Shown here: in pieces, positions 7,771 through 16,846 of the stretch | Layout: every line of letters starts with the position of its first letter | Position numbering within the stretch: position 1 is the first letter of the stretch | Assembly (NCBI GenBank): GCA_910577645.1 | Contig: CAJTOL010000002.1 | Coordinates: 186,001-250,000, forward strand | DNA: 64,000 nt | Reading direction: 5' to 3' | DNA from: an uncultured Lachnospiraceae bacterium | GTDB taxonomy: Bacteria; Bacillota; Clostridia; Lachnospirales; Lachnospiraceae | Made by a program: the position numbers and the translations under genes | The notes under the pieces: generated by a model | Seen by the model: the letters and a program-made list of their open reading frames with translations, nothing else | Databases searched by the model: none | What the model was told of the DNA's origin: nothing

Positions 7771-8127
7771 TTATGCTAATTTGGACTTTGCTAATTCAGC
7801 TAACTTTGCAAATCCTTCTGCATCATTGATAGCCATGTCGGATAATACTTTGCGGTTCATTTCAACATCAGCCAGCTTTAAGCCATACATAAACTTGCTG
7901 TAGGACAGGCCGTTGATGCGGGCTGCAGCGTTGATACGGGCGATCCACAGCTGTCTGAACTGTCTCTTTCTCTCCTTACGTCCAGAATAGGAACTGGTTA
8001 ATGCTCTCATTACGGACTGCTTTGCAATTCTATACTGCTTGGAACGAGCGCCTCTGTAGCCCTTAGCCAGCTTTAACACTCTGTTATGTTTCTTCTTAGC
8101 GTTCATACCGCCTTTAATTCTTGCCAT
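7771..8127 (-). CDS. rplT: 50S ribosomal protein L20
   Basis: 118 residues, the standard length. It starts MARIKGGMNAKKKHNRVLKL and contains AKGYRGARSKQYRIAKQ and RKRQFRQLWIARINAAAR, all diagnostic of bL20, an early-assembly 23S rRNA-binding protein. In Firmicutes L20 also represses its own operon by binding the mRNA leader, and a matching leader lies upstream of infC. It is last of three genes and is separated from rpmI by 33 bases. Confidence 0.97.
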   Translation of the reverse strand: MARIKGGMNAKKKHNRVLKLAKGYRGARSKQYRIAKQSVMRALTSSYSGRKERKRQFRQLWIARINAAARINGLSYSKFMYGLKLADVEMNRKVLSDMAINDAEGFAKLAELAKSKLA

Positions 8128-8160
8128 CGGTCATTTCCTCCTTCTTAATCCAGTATCAAC

Positions 8161-8358
8161 TTACAGATATGGTAAAATCTTCTTCATTACCTTGCTGTTG
8201 GTAGCATCGGTAACAATATCTTTTCTAAGATTTCTCTTTCTCTTGGTTGACTTCTTAGTTAAGATATGGGATTTGTACGCTTTGCTGCGAACCAGCTTAC
8301 CGGTTCCGGTCTTTTTGAAACGCTTTGCTGCTGCTCTGCTTGTTTTTAATTTAGGCAT
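8161..8358 (-). CDS. rpmI: 50S ribosomal protein L35
   Basis: 65 residues: MPKLKTSRAAAKRFKKTGTG at the start, then SHILTKKSTKRKRNLRKDI. This is the short, very basic bL35 of the large subunit. It lies between infC and rplT, the conserved order across bacteria, with an AAGGAGG site before the ATG. Confidence 0.97.
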   Translation of the reverse strand: MPKLKTSRAAAKRFKKTGTGKLVRSKAYKSHILTKKSTKRKRNLRKDIVTDATNSKVMKKILPYL

Positions 8359-8384
8359 TGTATTTTCCTCCTTAATCTGTTCTT

Positions 8385-8891
8385 TTAACGTTTTGCAGTT
8401 AAAAAGATAACCATGCTTCTGCCCTCTACCTTAGCCGGTTTATCAATAACGGCAATGTCAGATAATCCTTGAGCAAAGTCATCCAGGATATACTTGGATT
8501 TGGACATGTGAGCCATCTCACGGCCGCGGAAACGCAAGGTCACCTTAACCTTATCGCCCTTCTCCAGGAACTTTCTTGCAGCTCCCATCTTGGTATTCAA
8601 ATCGTTGGTGTCGATGTTGGGAGATAAACGAACTTCCTTAATCTCGATTACCTTCTGCTTTTTCTTGGCTTCTTTCTCCTTACGAGCCAGTTCATAGCGG
8701 TATTTTCCGTAATCGATAATCTTGCATACCGGCGGCTTTGCAGTCGGCGCAATTTTTACCAGGTCCAGCTCAGCCTCCTGAGCCATCCGAAACGCTTCCC
8801 TAGCAGACATAATTCCAAGCTGACTTCCGTCTTCGCCAATCAATCGGACTTCCTTGTCTCTAATCTGTTCGTTAATCATTAATTCGCTAAT
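8385..8891 (-). CDS. infC: Translation initiation factor IF-3, with ATT start codon
   Basis: 168 residues. The N-terminal domain begins ISELMINEQIRDKEVRLIGE, and the C-terminal domain contains RFRGREMAHMSKSKYIL. IF-3 binds the 30S subunit and rejects non-canonical start codons. I place the start at ATT (8889-8891), because GGAGGTG (8899-8905) lies 7 bases before it. The in-frame ATG at 8879 would be about 19 bases away, too far. The family is known for a rare AUU start that gives autoregulation, and this sequence fits. Confidence 0.9.
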   Translation of the reverse strand: MSELMINEQIRDKEVRLIGEDGSQLGIMSAREAFRMAQEAELDLVKIAPTAKPPVCKIIDYGKYRYELARKEKEAKKKQKVIEIKEVRLSPNIDTNDLNTKMGAARKFLEKGDKVKVTLRFRGREMAHMSKSKYILDDFAQGLSDIAVIDKPAKVEGRSMVIFLTAKR

Positions 8892-8978
8892 AGTCGTACA
8901 CCTCCATATGATATGATTCCATGCCGGGAGCCCCTACCTGCCATAAGGCTCTGGCCTCTGGCCGGCTGCTCACAGAAA

Positions 8979-9140
8979 TAAAAAAAGCAGATAGAACCAA
9001 TCTATCCACCTGTCACACTCTACTAAGCGCCGCAAAATCTGATACCAGCAAGGCCTATGTAGTCTGTTATGAACCCGGGACACTGACTCGTGCCAAGGTG
9101 AGGTGGATACCTGCTTTCCTGTCTGTTGTTTTCACAACTT
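8979..9140 (-). promoter_or_regulatory. L20-type autoregulatory leader with internal terminator
   Basis: A long leader (about 240 nt from promoter to infC) ends in a hairpin GATAGA/TCTATC (about 8990-9007) followed by GC and seven T. An upstream TATCCACCT (plus-strand AGGTGGATA at 9101-9109) can pair with AGGTGGATA that overlaps the terminator stem (plus-strand TATCCACCT at 9003-9011), giving two exclusive folds. Firmicute infC-rpmI-rplT leaders are known to be attenuated by L20; membership is inferred from position and structure. Confidence 0.65.
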
Positions 9141-9145
9141 AAATG

Positions 9146-9174
9146 AGTATACTATATTGATGTGGATTTGTCAA
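9146..9174 (-). promoter_or_regulatory. Sigma-A promoter of infC-rpmI-rplT
   Basis: Minus strand: TTGACA (9169-9174), a 17-base spacer, TATACT (9146-9151). Confidence 0.8.
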
Positions 9175-9345
9175 GGGCTTTTTCCTTTGTTTCAGTTAGA
9201 AAGTCTCTGGTTTCATTTTGCGACATCCCCTGCTATTTTGTCAATTTTTTACAAAATCCAGCCAAATTCTTCCCAAAAACACCGCAATGATGCTGTCTCT
9301 CAAAAACAGCTGTCACCGCGGCGTTTTTCCCTTTACTTTCTTATT

Positions 9346-9660
9346 TTATCTTGCCTTAAAGGTAGTACACTCAGTCTGGCTGGTGCAGCTTGCCTTGCCG
9401 CCGCCGATACCGATGTGATCTGCCGCGCAGCGGCGTCCTTCGTTGTACACGCAGTTTACCGCTTCACAGTTCACCTCTAAACGGCTTTCCGGTGTCTTAA
9501 ACAGGTTCTTAAAAGATTCTCCCTTGTTCTCGTCAAAGCTTCCGCAGCAGGTATCGCATCTGTCTTTGGCTGTCTGGCCTTCCACCACAATACCATGCTT
9601 GCAACAGCAGTTCTCAGAGTTGTGCACACAACTGGTTACATTACAATCTAACTTTGTCAT
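9346..9660 (-). CDS. DUF1540 protein with two cysteine-rich repeats
   Basis: 104 residues from the ATG preceded by AAAGGAGG; a longer in-frame start at 9705 lacks a site. Two similar cysteine-rich modules are visible: DCNVTSCVHNSENCCCKHGI with CDTCCGSF following, and NCEAVNCVYNEGRRCAADHI ending in CTSQTECTTF. DUF1540 modules are short probable metal-binding domains common in spore-forming Firmicutes; their role is not known. It is a monocistronic-looking gene between infC and an acyltransferase. Confidence 0.85.
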   Translation of the reverse strand: MTKLDCNVTSCVHNSENCCCKHGIVVEGQTAKDRCDTCCGSFDENKGESFKNLFKTPESRLEVNCEAVNCVYNEGRRCAADHIGIGGGKASCTSQTECTTFKAR

Positions 9661-9717
9661 AAGAAAGTCCTCCTTTGCCCGTGGGCAGATTGTTTGGTTT
9701 GGCAAAGTTAGTATGGC

Positions 9718-10749
9718 TCAAAGGAACGATTTTATGTATGCCTGGATTTTATAGATTATAATGGTCCAAATCCAGGTCAGGGCAAATGTCATAAGAAGCA
9801 TGACAAAGATTTCTCTGGCGCTGGATTCTGCTCCATAGAAATGACCGGTGATCATCTGCGCTGCCATGTGATGAGTTAAAAAGATCCCGTAGCTGGAAGC
9901 AGCAATCCGTTTTAAAAAATTATTGGCCAATCTGGTTCTTTCTAACACTTTTGCCGCCCCTATCCAGAACAGGTAAAAATTCACACTGAAAATCAGGAAA
10001 GAAACTTCCCTTCCAAATTGCCCCACCCCGTTTGTCACAGGCACGAATATCCACAGGAACATACCTAAGGCAGTACAAATCCATACAAGTCTTAAAGCTT
10101 TGGGGCGCTTTACCTCAAAATCCTGGCGCATATCCTCCAACCAGGCGCCCAAAAGAAAGTAAAACATGTCTGCAACTGGATTCTGTTTAATCTCAACAGG
10201 GAAAGGATTGCGGTAAAATAAAGCCAGGGCCGCCAAAAACAGGATGGCAGTAATTAAATGGCGGTTCTTTTTATACCACACCCGCAGCACAGGAAATGCC
10301 AGGTACAGAATCAGGATACTTCCCAAAAACCACTCTCCCACCATATAAAAGGTGGGAACCAAGTTTACCAGCCAGCCATCTATTCCTATCACTGACCAGA
10401 TAATCGACCAAGTGGGAATAATCCGGTATACCTCCCGAAGCTGCCAGACCACCCAGAAAAATGCCATAATATAAGTAATCCAAAAGAGCGGATAAAGGCT
10501 TAAAAATCTCTTCTTATAAAAATTTTTTAAATCCAGCCTGTCCTCATCCCTATACCGGTGCATCAGGGCAGCCCCGGAGACCATGAAAAAGCAGTACACT
10601 GCTATCATTCCGAAGCTGCCGTTTGCAAAGGCGTGAAAGTAGTCAACCGGCTGGGAAATAGCCAGTGGGAAATGATAAACTACAATCATCACTGCACAGA
10701 CTGCCCGTATTACATCCAGGTAGAACAGTCTTTTTTGTTTCATAGCCAT
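9718..10749 (-). CDS. Acyltransferase-3 family membrane protein
   Basis: 343 residues and about ten hydrophobic helices. The N-terminus, LFYLDVIRAVCAVMIVVYHF, carries the R and H of the acyltransferase-3 (OafA/WecH-like) family. Members move acetyl or other acyl groups to extracytoplasmic sugars of surface polymers. The gene overlaps the thrS stop (TAATG), so it is translationally coupled to it, although no functional link is obvious. An internal ATG at 10743 is an alternative start. The acceptor is unknown. Confidence 0.85.
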   Translation of the reverse strand: MAMKQKRLFYLDVIRAVCAVMIVVYHFPLAISQPVDYFHAFANGSFGMIAVYCFFMVSGAALMHRYRDEDRLDLKNFYKKRFLSLYPLFWITYIMAFFWVVWQLREVYRIIPTWSIIWSVIGIDGWLVNLVPTFYMVGEWFLGSILILYLAFPVLRVWYKKNRHLITAILFLAALALFYRNPFPVEIKQNPVADMFYFLLGAWLEDMRQDFEVKRPKALRLVWICTALGMFLWIFVPVTNGVGQFGREVSFLIFSVNFYLFWIGAAKVLERTRLANNFLKRIAASSYGIFLTHHMAAQMITGHFYGAESSAREIFVMLLMTFALTWIWTIIIYKIQAYIKSFL

Positions 10750-12683
10750 TATTTTTCTTCTTTTTTCTCCATCTGCCGGATAGCCTTTTTCACAATTTCT
10801 TCCTGAATGGCGGCCATAAACTCCTCTAAGCCTTTCTGCCCCTCATCGCCTGCAAAGCGGCTTCTGACAGAGACAACGCCCTCTTCTGCTTCCTTCTGGC
10901 CTACTACCAGCATATAAGGGATTTTTTCCATCTGAGCAGAGCGGATCTTATAGCCGATCTTCTCAGAGCGGGTATCTACCTCAACCCGGATTCCTGCATC
11001 CCCAAGCTTTTCGGCTACAGCATCTGCATACTGGCTGAACTTATCAGAGATAGGCAGCACCTTTACCTGCACCGGAGCCAGCCAGGTAGGGAAGGCGCCT
11101 GCAAAATGCTCAATCAGAATACCGATAAAGCGCTCAATGGAACCAAAGGCAACCCGATGAATCATAATGGGGCGATGCTTTTCGCCGTCCGCTCCCATAT
11201 ACTCCAGCTCAAACCGCTGGGGAAGCTGGAAGTCTAACTGAATAGTTCCGCACTGCCAGGTTCTGCCAATAGAATCCTCCAAGTGAAAATCAATTTTAGG
11301 ACCATAGAAAGCGCCGTCCCCCTCATTTACTACATAGGGAAGTCCCAGCTCGTCCAGAGCGCTTCTTAATCCGTCTGTTGCCATCTCCCAGTCCTCTTCG
11401 CTTCCCATGGAATCCTCAGGCCTGGTGGACAGCTCTACATGATACTTAAATCCAAATAAGGAATATACATTGTCAATTAAATTGGCTACTTTCTTAATCT
11501 CATCCTTAATTTGATCCGGAGTCATAAAGATGTGGGCATCATCCTGGGTAAAACAGCGAACTCTCATAAGGCCGTGGAGCTGGCCGGATTTCTCGTGGCG
11601 GTGTACCAGCCCCAGCTCGCCGATGCGTAAGGGCAGATCCCGGTAGGAACGGGGCTCTGACGCGTAAACCAAAATGCCGCCAGGGCAGTTCATAGGCTTT
11701 ACTGCATAGTCTTCCTCATCAATAACGGTGGTATACATGTTATTCTTATAGTGATCCCAGTGGCCGGAGGTCTCCCACAGCTTTCTGTTTAAAATAATGG
11801 GGGTGGCAATCTCCACATAACCGGCTTTTTTGTGAATCTCTCTCCAGTACTCTAACAAAGTGTTCTTTAATTCCATTCCTTTCGGTAAGAAGAAGGGGAA
11901 GCCAGGCCCTGCCTCATGCATCATAAACAGTCCTAACTCTTTGCCCAGCTTTCTGTGATCCCGCTTTTTCGCTTCCTCCATCATGGTGATATAGGCCTCC
12001 AGCTCTGCCTTCTTCCCGAAAGCAGTTCCGTAAAACCGGGTCAGCATCTTATTTTTCTCACTGCCTCTCCAGTAAGCCCCTGCCAGGTTCATCAGCTTAT
12101 AAGCTTTTCCCAGATCCTTGGTGTTCATTAAGTGAGGGCCGGCACACAGATCTACAAATTCTCCCTGCTCATAAAAACTGATCTCCTCGCCCTCAGGCAG
12201 ATCTTCAATCAGCTCTACCTTGTAAGGCTCCTCTCTCTTTTGCATAAAGGCAATGGCTTCCTCTCTGGGAAGGGTAAAACGCTTGATGGGAAGGGCTTCT
12301 TTTATGATTTTCTTCATCTCCCCTTCAATTTTTTCCATATCCTCTGCAGTAAAGGTAGTTTCCGGGTCTACATCGTAGTAGAAACCGTCTGCAATAGAAG
12401 GGCCAATCGCCAGCTTGGTCATTGGATACAGGCGTTTGATAGCCTGAGCCATTACGTGGCTGGCAGAGTGGCGCAGAGCTGCCAGGCCCTCCGGATCATT
12501 GGCTGTGCAGATATTTAAAGCACAGTCTTTGTACAGCACGGTACGCAGATCGGCAGTATTGCCGTCTACCACGCCCACACAGGCTACTCTTGCCAGCCCT
12601 TCGCTTAAATCTCTTGCAATATCCAGAATGGACATGGGCTCTGCATACTCTTTTACAGAGCCGTCTTTTAATGTGATTTTCAT
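10749..12683 (-). CDS. thrS: Threonyl-tRNA synthetase
   Basis: 644 residues, normal for ThrRS. Domains in order: TGS (1-60), editing domain with RHSASHVMAQAIKRLYP (HxxxH zinc site) and CAGPHL, class II core with motif 2 RVRCFTQDDAHIF, zinc ligand in MNCPGG, motif 3 GSIERFIGILIEH, and an anticodon-binding domain (about 545-640). It charges tRNA-Thr and clears mischarged Ser-tRNA. A T-box leader (12771-13023) controls it. Confidence 0.97.
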   Translation of the reverse strand: MKITLKDGSVKEYAEPMSILDIARDLSEGLARVACVGVVDGNTADLRTVLYKDCALNICTANDPEGLAALRHSASHVMAQAIKRLYPMTKLAIGPSIADGFYYDVDPETTFTAEDMEKIEGEMKKIIKEALPIKRFTLPREEAIAFMQKREEPYKVELIEDLPEGEEISFYEQGEFVDLCAGPHLMNTKDLGKAYKLMNLAGAYWRGSEKNKMLTRFYGTAFGKKAELEAYITMMEEAKKRDHRKLGKELGLFMMHEAGPGFPFFLPKGMELKNTLLEYWREIHKKAGYVEIATPIILNRKLWETSGHWDHYKNNMYTTVIDEEDYAVKPMNCPGGILVYASEPRSYRDLPLRIGELGLVHRHEKSGQLHGLMRVRCFTQDDAHIFMTPDQIKDEIKKVANLIDNVYSLFGFKYHVELSTRPEDSMGSEEDWEMATDGLRSALDELGLPYVVNEGDGAFYGPKIDFHLEDSIGRTWQCGTIQLDFQLPQRFELEYMGADGEKHRPIMIHRVAFGSIERFIGILIEHFAGAFPTWLAPVQVKVLPISDKFSQYADAVAEKLGDAGIRVEVDTRSEKIGYKIRSAQMEKIPYMLVVGQKEAEEGVVSVRSRFAGDEGQKGLEEFMAAIQEEIVKKAIRQMEKKEEK

Positions 12684-12770
12684 GGTAATCTCTCCTTTTT
12701 CTGTTCAAATCAGCCGCAGTGAGATCCCCGCAAAGTATTTTATATCACAGGATCAAGATTCCTATAATAC

Positions 12771-13023
12771 AAAAAAGTCCCTTGCCATACGTCTGTATGA
12801 CAAGGGACGATCTTACACAATCGCGGTTCCACCCTTTTTGAGTGAGCATACTGTCTGCTCAAACCACTTATTCTGATGATAACGGAATCACCGTTCCCGA
12901 TTAAGGGACACTCCGGGATGGTCTTGGGGAACCTACTGATGCAGGATGATTACACCGGATACATCCCTCTCTGGGCACTTTTGGATTCCTTACTCTTCCC
13001 ATCTGCGCGTTGCCTGTTTCTTA
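12771..13023 (-). promoter_or_regulatory. T-box riboswitch upstream of thrS
   Basis: The minus strand carries the conserved T-box AAGGGTGGAACCGCG (12822-12836). It is followed by a terminator hairpin with arms GTCCCTTG and CAAGGGAC (12777-12808) and a T-run. Further upstream GAGTAAGG resembles the AGTA motif of the Stem I specifier loop, and ACC in AAGACCATCCC is the likely specifier codon. Uncharged tRNA-Thr should stabilise the antiterminator. The ACC assignment is inferred from context. Confidence 0.92.
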
Positions 13024-13029
13024 GCCCTC

Positions 13030-13057
13030 ATTATAGCATGGAACAAAAATTTGTCAA
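13030..13057 (-). promoter_or_regulatory. Sigma-A promoter of the T-box/thrS transcript
   Basis: Minus strand: TTGACA (13052-13057), a 16-base spacer and TATAAT (13030-13035), immediately after the stop of the upstream cell-wall protein gene. Confidence 0.8.
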
Positions 13058-13069
13058 GCTCAATCTTTA

Positions 13070-14344
13070 TCAGCGATCCTCATCTACAATCTCAATATTG
13101 TAGCCGCCGCCTTCTGCCTTGGTAATCTTGTACTTAACGCCGTCAGCATCCCTTACTGTTCCGCTGGTCTTAACGCTGCCGGATTCGTTAACCATATACT
13201 GAAGTCCGTCTACCTCTACAACCTGATATTTCATACCAGACTCTGCACGAACCAAAGCGCCCTCATTATATAAGTATCCGCTCTTCATACCGGTGACGCC
13301 GTCGCCTTTCGATCCCAAAGATCCGGTAGAATCAAAGTAGAATACTTCATTATCGTGGTTTTCATCATTGACTACCACACGTCCGGTTTTCATGGCTCCC
13401 TTGTCGTCAAAGTAGAACTTTCTGCCGTCATCCAGCTCTAAAAGTCCAGTATAGATACGGCCGTCTGTCCGGAAGCAGTAGGTCTTTCCGCTGATACTTG
13501 CCAGTGCATAATCATCGTCCAGCTTCTTACCTTTATATTTTGTGCTATATGCCCGGCCGCCAACGAAATAGTACCAGCCTTCTTCCGTGTTATCCGGATT
13601 AGTCAGATACTGCCATCCTTCTACTCCGCTGCCGTCATCGCCATGATATCTTAAATCACTGGCGCCGCTGATATCCCCGTATTTTGCTGAGGTGTGGCTC
13701 TCATTGTCAATCCAGCCGGTAAGCATACGGCCCTGTTCATCAAAAATATAGGACTTTCCGTTGATTTTCTGCTCTTTGGATACGGACATCTGTCCCGAAT
13801 TGGAGAAGTAATACCACTCCGGCTCGCTCCAGCTGTCCGAATCGCCGTCCCCATGATCAATATACTGCCATCCGGTGGCCATTGCGCCGCTGTCCTTAAA
13901 GTAATAGAGCTTACCATTTACTTCATGCCATCCGGTCTGCATCTGACGGCCCTCAAAGTAATATTTCGCTTTGTCAATGGTTCTTAAGCCCTCTTCCACT
14001 GCCTTGCCGCTGTCAGTAAAGTAATACCACACCATGTCGTTGCCGCCCCAATCGTCATTGGGAAGCTCCTTCCAGGCATTCTTAACCATGGCCCCGGACT
14101 CATTTACATAGTAAGTGTCGTCGATCAGCCGGTTGGTGACAATATTGCCGCTGCCATCCAGATAAAACCAGTTGCCTGAACTGTCCTTGCGCCATGCGTC
14201 GGTTGCCTTGGTTCCGTCATTTTCCAGATAGTTCCATTGTCCGTCAGCTCCCGTAACCCAGCCTGCCGCAAGTACGCTCATAGCGGCTGCGGCGCTTAAA
14301 AATACTGCTCCGGCGATAGATGTTAAAAACTGTCTCTTTCTCAT
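13070..14344 (-). CDS. Secreted choline-binding-like repeat (CW) surface protein
   Basis: 424 residues. Signal peptide: MRKRQFLTSIAGAVFL... ending SVLAAG. The rest is aromatic-rich CW_1-type repeats of about 20 residues with WYYF/YYF cores, such as GWHEVNGKLYYFKDSGAMAT, and further units near NWFYLDGSGN and EGWYYFVGGRAY. Such repeats fold as beta-solenoids and bind choline or other wall polymer groups. No enzymatic domain is present, so it is either a structural wall protein or a targeting module. AAGGAGAAGGAGG precedes the ATG. Confidence 0.85.
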   Translation of the reverse strand: MRKRQFLTSIAGAVFLSAAAAMSVLAAGWVTGADGQWNYLENDGTKATDAWRKDSSGNWFYLDGSGNIVTNRLIDDTYYVNESGAMVKNAWKELPNDDWGGNDMVWYYFTDSGKAVEEGLRTIDKAKYYFEGRQMQTGWHEVNGKLYYFKDSGAMATGWQYIDHGDGDSDSWSEPEWYYFSNSGQMSVSKEQKINGKSYIFDEQGRMLTGWIDNESHTSAKYGDISGASDLRYHGDDGSGVEGWQYLTNPDNTEEGWYYFVGGRAYSTKYKGKKLDDDYALASISGKTYCFRTDGRIYTGLLELDDGRKFYFDDKGAMKTGRVVVNDENHDNEVFYFDSTGSLGSKGDGVTGMKSGYLYNEGALVRAESGMKYQVVEVDGLQYMVNESGSVKTSGTVRDADGVKYKITKAEGGGYNIEIVDEDR

Positions 14345-14543
14345 AAAATTACCTCCTTCTCCTTAACTCAATTGCAGGTGTTCAGCCAGTTTGCAGTACA
14401 TTTCCCCACGGCTGAACCGTTACAATTAATTTATAAAAACCATTCCTTCATAAACGGGGTTTCTTTATATTGACTATAGCACAAATTTCCAGATTAATCT
14501 TGAAATAATTCTTACGAAATATTGTCATTTTCGTTATATTCTG

Positions 14544-16787
14544 TTATTTGTCCAAATTAAGTTTTGCAAAAGCATCGGCAAAAGGAGAATTTATAGGCGT
14601 TTCTGCCTCTTTTTTCTGCTGATTTAAATATCGGGCCACATCCCGTTTTGATACTCCTGCCCCCTCTTTTTTACGGCGTTCCGTAAAGGAAGACAGCTTT
14701 TCCTTATAACCGCAGCGGCAGACAAAGATTTTTCCCTCCCCGCTTCCTTTTAAATCCATTTTTTTATGGCATTTGGGACATCGGGCGTTGGAGGCCCGGG
14801 ATACGGTCTCCCGGTAACCACATTCCCGGTCCTGGCATACCAGCATCTGACTGTTTTTTCCGTTTACAGCCAGAAGGCGCTTTCCGCAAACCGGGCATTT
14901 TTTGTTTGTCATATTATCGTGGCGGAAGCTTCCCTCCCCGGCTTTGATTTCTCCCATAAGGGAATTAGTATAGTCCCGGATATCTTTCATAAACCGATCC
15001 CGGCTTTCCTTCCCCTCTGCAATCTTCATAAGCCGGCCTTCCCACCTGGCGGTAAGCTCCGGAGTCCTTAAGTCCCGGGGAACCAGCTCCAAAAGCTGTT
15101 TTGCCTTAGGGGTAAGATAAATTTCCTGTCCCTTTTTCTCCAGCAAAAAGGAGTGGAACAGCTTTTCAATAATATCTGCCCGGGTGGCTACCGTTCCTAA
15201 ACCGCCGGTTTCCCCCAGGGTTTTGACCATAGCTCTTTTTTCCTTCTCATCCTCCGTTTCCATGTAGGCGGCAGGATTTTCCATGGCAGCAAGAAGGCTT
15301 CCCTCAGTAAAGCGGGCCGGCGGCCTGGTTTTCCCTTCCGTAAGAGTTAAAGGAGCCGGGCAGGCAGGCAGCAGGGATTCCCCCTCTTTCAGGGTTCCCA
15401 ATGCTTCCGGCGGCGCACTTATGGAGCTTAAATCCTCTTCTTCCTCCATCCCTTCTCCCGGAACCGTCTTTCCGTTTTCCTCCTCATAAACCTCTTTCCA
15501 TCCTTTTTCTGTTACAATGCCGAAAGAGGAAACAAAAGACTCTGCCCCAATGGAGACCGTAACTTTTAACTCCTGATATTCATAGGGCGGATACAGCACC
15601 GCCAGGAAGCGCCGGACAACCAGATCATAAATTCTCCGCTCGTCAATCGTCATATGATCCAGATGGACAAACTGTTCCGTGGGAATAATGGCATGGTGAT
15701 CCGATACTTTGGCATTATTAACAAAAAATGCCTTAGGGCTGATCTTCTGCGCTAAAGCCCGGCCCGCCAGTTTCCGGTATGGACCTGTGGCACAGGCTTT
15801 CAGCCTCTCTGGTATGGTAGGCAGGATATCGCTGCTTAAATACCGGGAATCGGTTCTGGGATAGGTCAGCACTTTATGGTTCTCGTAAAGGCGCTGGCAT
15901 AAGTTTAAGGTTTCCTTAGCCGAATACTGATATCGCCGGTTGGCTTCCCGCTGAAGCTCTGTTAAATCATAGAGCAGAGGAGGCTGGACAGATTTGGGGA
16001 TCTGCTTCCGCTCTTTTATCTGTGCCTTCTCCCCGGAAAGCTCCCGAATCAGAGTTTCCGCCCGGTTCTTGTCAAAAGTTCTCTGGCTTTTCGTCTTTCC
16101 GTCCTGCCATATCAGCTTAAGGCCCCCATATTCCCCCTTAATCCCGTAATAAGATTTCGGGACAAATTCCCGGATCTCCTGCTCCCGTTTGGCAATGATA
16201 GCCAAAGTAGGGGTCTGAACCCGTCCGCAGGACAACTGGGCATTGTATTTGCATGTCAGGGCCCGGGTAGCGTTGATGCCCACCAGCCAGTCCGCCTCTG
16301 CCCGGCTCATGGCCGCGTCCCTCAGGCTGTCATACTCCCGGCTGTCTTTTAAATGGGCAAATCCTTCCCGGATAGCCTTGTCGGTAACCGAAGAAATCCA
16401 CAGCCGTTTGGCCGGCTTATTGCAGCCGGTTTTCTCCAAAATCAGCCGAGCCACCAGTTCCCCTTCTCTTCCCGCGTCAGTAGCAATGACAATCTGTCCT
16501 ACATCCTTTCGAAACAGCTGAGCCTTTACCGCACGAAACTGCCTGGCAGTCTGGCGGATAACCGTAAGACGGAAGGGTTCCGGCATCATGGGGAGGAGAT
16601 CCAGCCTCCATTCTTTATAATCATCGCTGTACTCTTCCGGATCAGACAGCTCCACCAAATGGCCCAGCCCCCAGGTCACCACATAATCCTTTCCCTCTAT
16701 GGCTCCCTCCAGACTGCGGGTACAGCCCAGCACCCGGGCAATATCCCGGGCCACAGAAGGCTTTTCCGCTAATACTAATGTTTTCAT
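14544..16787 (-). CDS. topB: DNA topoisomerase III
   Basis: 747 residues from the ATG preceded by AAAGGAAG; the longer frame to 16850 lacks a site. TOPRIM is near the start (LVLAEKPSVARDIA and IATDAGREGELVARLI). The active-site loop is VLTYPRTDSRYLSSD with the catalytic Tyr. The C-terminus has four-cysteine zinc fingers (CPVCGKRL ... CQDRECGY, and CPKCHKKM ... CRCGYKEK). This is a type IA enzyme that decatenates and relaxes DNA. It is 59 bases after the Hsp70 gene and may share its transcript. The TopB/plasmid-type extended form is common in Lachnospiraceae. Confidence 0.93.
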   Translation of the reverse strand: MKTLVLAEKPSVARDIARVLGCTRSLEGAIEGKDYVVTWGLGHLVELSDPEEYSDDYKEWRLDLLPMMPEPFRLTVIRQTARQFRAVKAQLFRKDVGQIVIATDAGREGELVARLILEKTGCNKPAKRLWISSVTDKAIREGFAHLKDSREYDSLRDAAMSRAEADWLVGINATRALTCKYNAQLSCGRVQTPTLAIIAKREQEIREFVPKSYYGIKGEYGGLKLIWQDGKTKSQRTFDKNRAETLIRELSGEKAQIKERKQIPKSVQPPLLYDLTELQREANRRYQYSAKETLNLCQRLYENHKVLTYPRTDSRYLSSDILPTIPERLKACATGPYRKLAGRALAQKISPKAFFVNNAKVSDHHAIIPTEQFVHLDHMTIDERRIYDLVVRRFLAVLYPPYEYQELKVTVSIGAESFVSSFGIVTEKGWKEVYEEENGKTVPGEGMEEEEDLSSISAPPEALGTLKEGESLLPACPAPLTLTEGKTRPPARFTEGSLLAAMENPAAYMETEDEKEKRAMVKTLGETGGLGTVATRADIIEKLFHSFLLEKKGQEIYLTPKAKQLLELVPRDLRTPELTARWEGRLMKIAEGKESRDRFMKDIRDYTNSLMGEIKAGEGSFRHDNMTNKKCPVCGKRLLAVNGKNSQMLVCQDRECGYRETVSRASNARCPKCHKKMDLKGSGEGKIFVCRCGYKEKLSSFTERRKKEGAGVSKRDVARYLNQQKKEAETPINSPFADAFAKLNLDK

Positions 16788-16846
16788 GATAGTCTTCCTT
16801 TCTTTCAGTCCAAGGCCTGTAAGGCAGAGGCTCCCCCCAGTTATTG

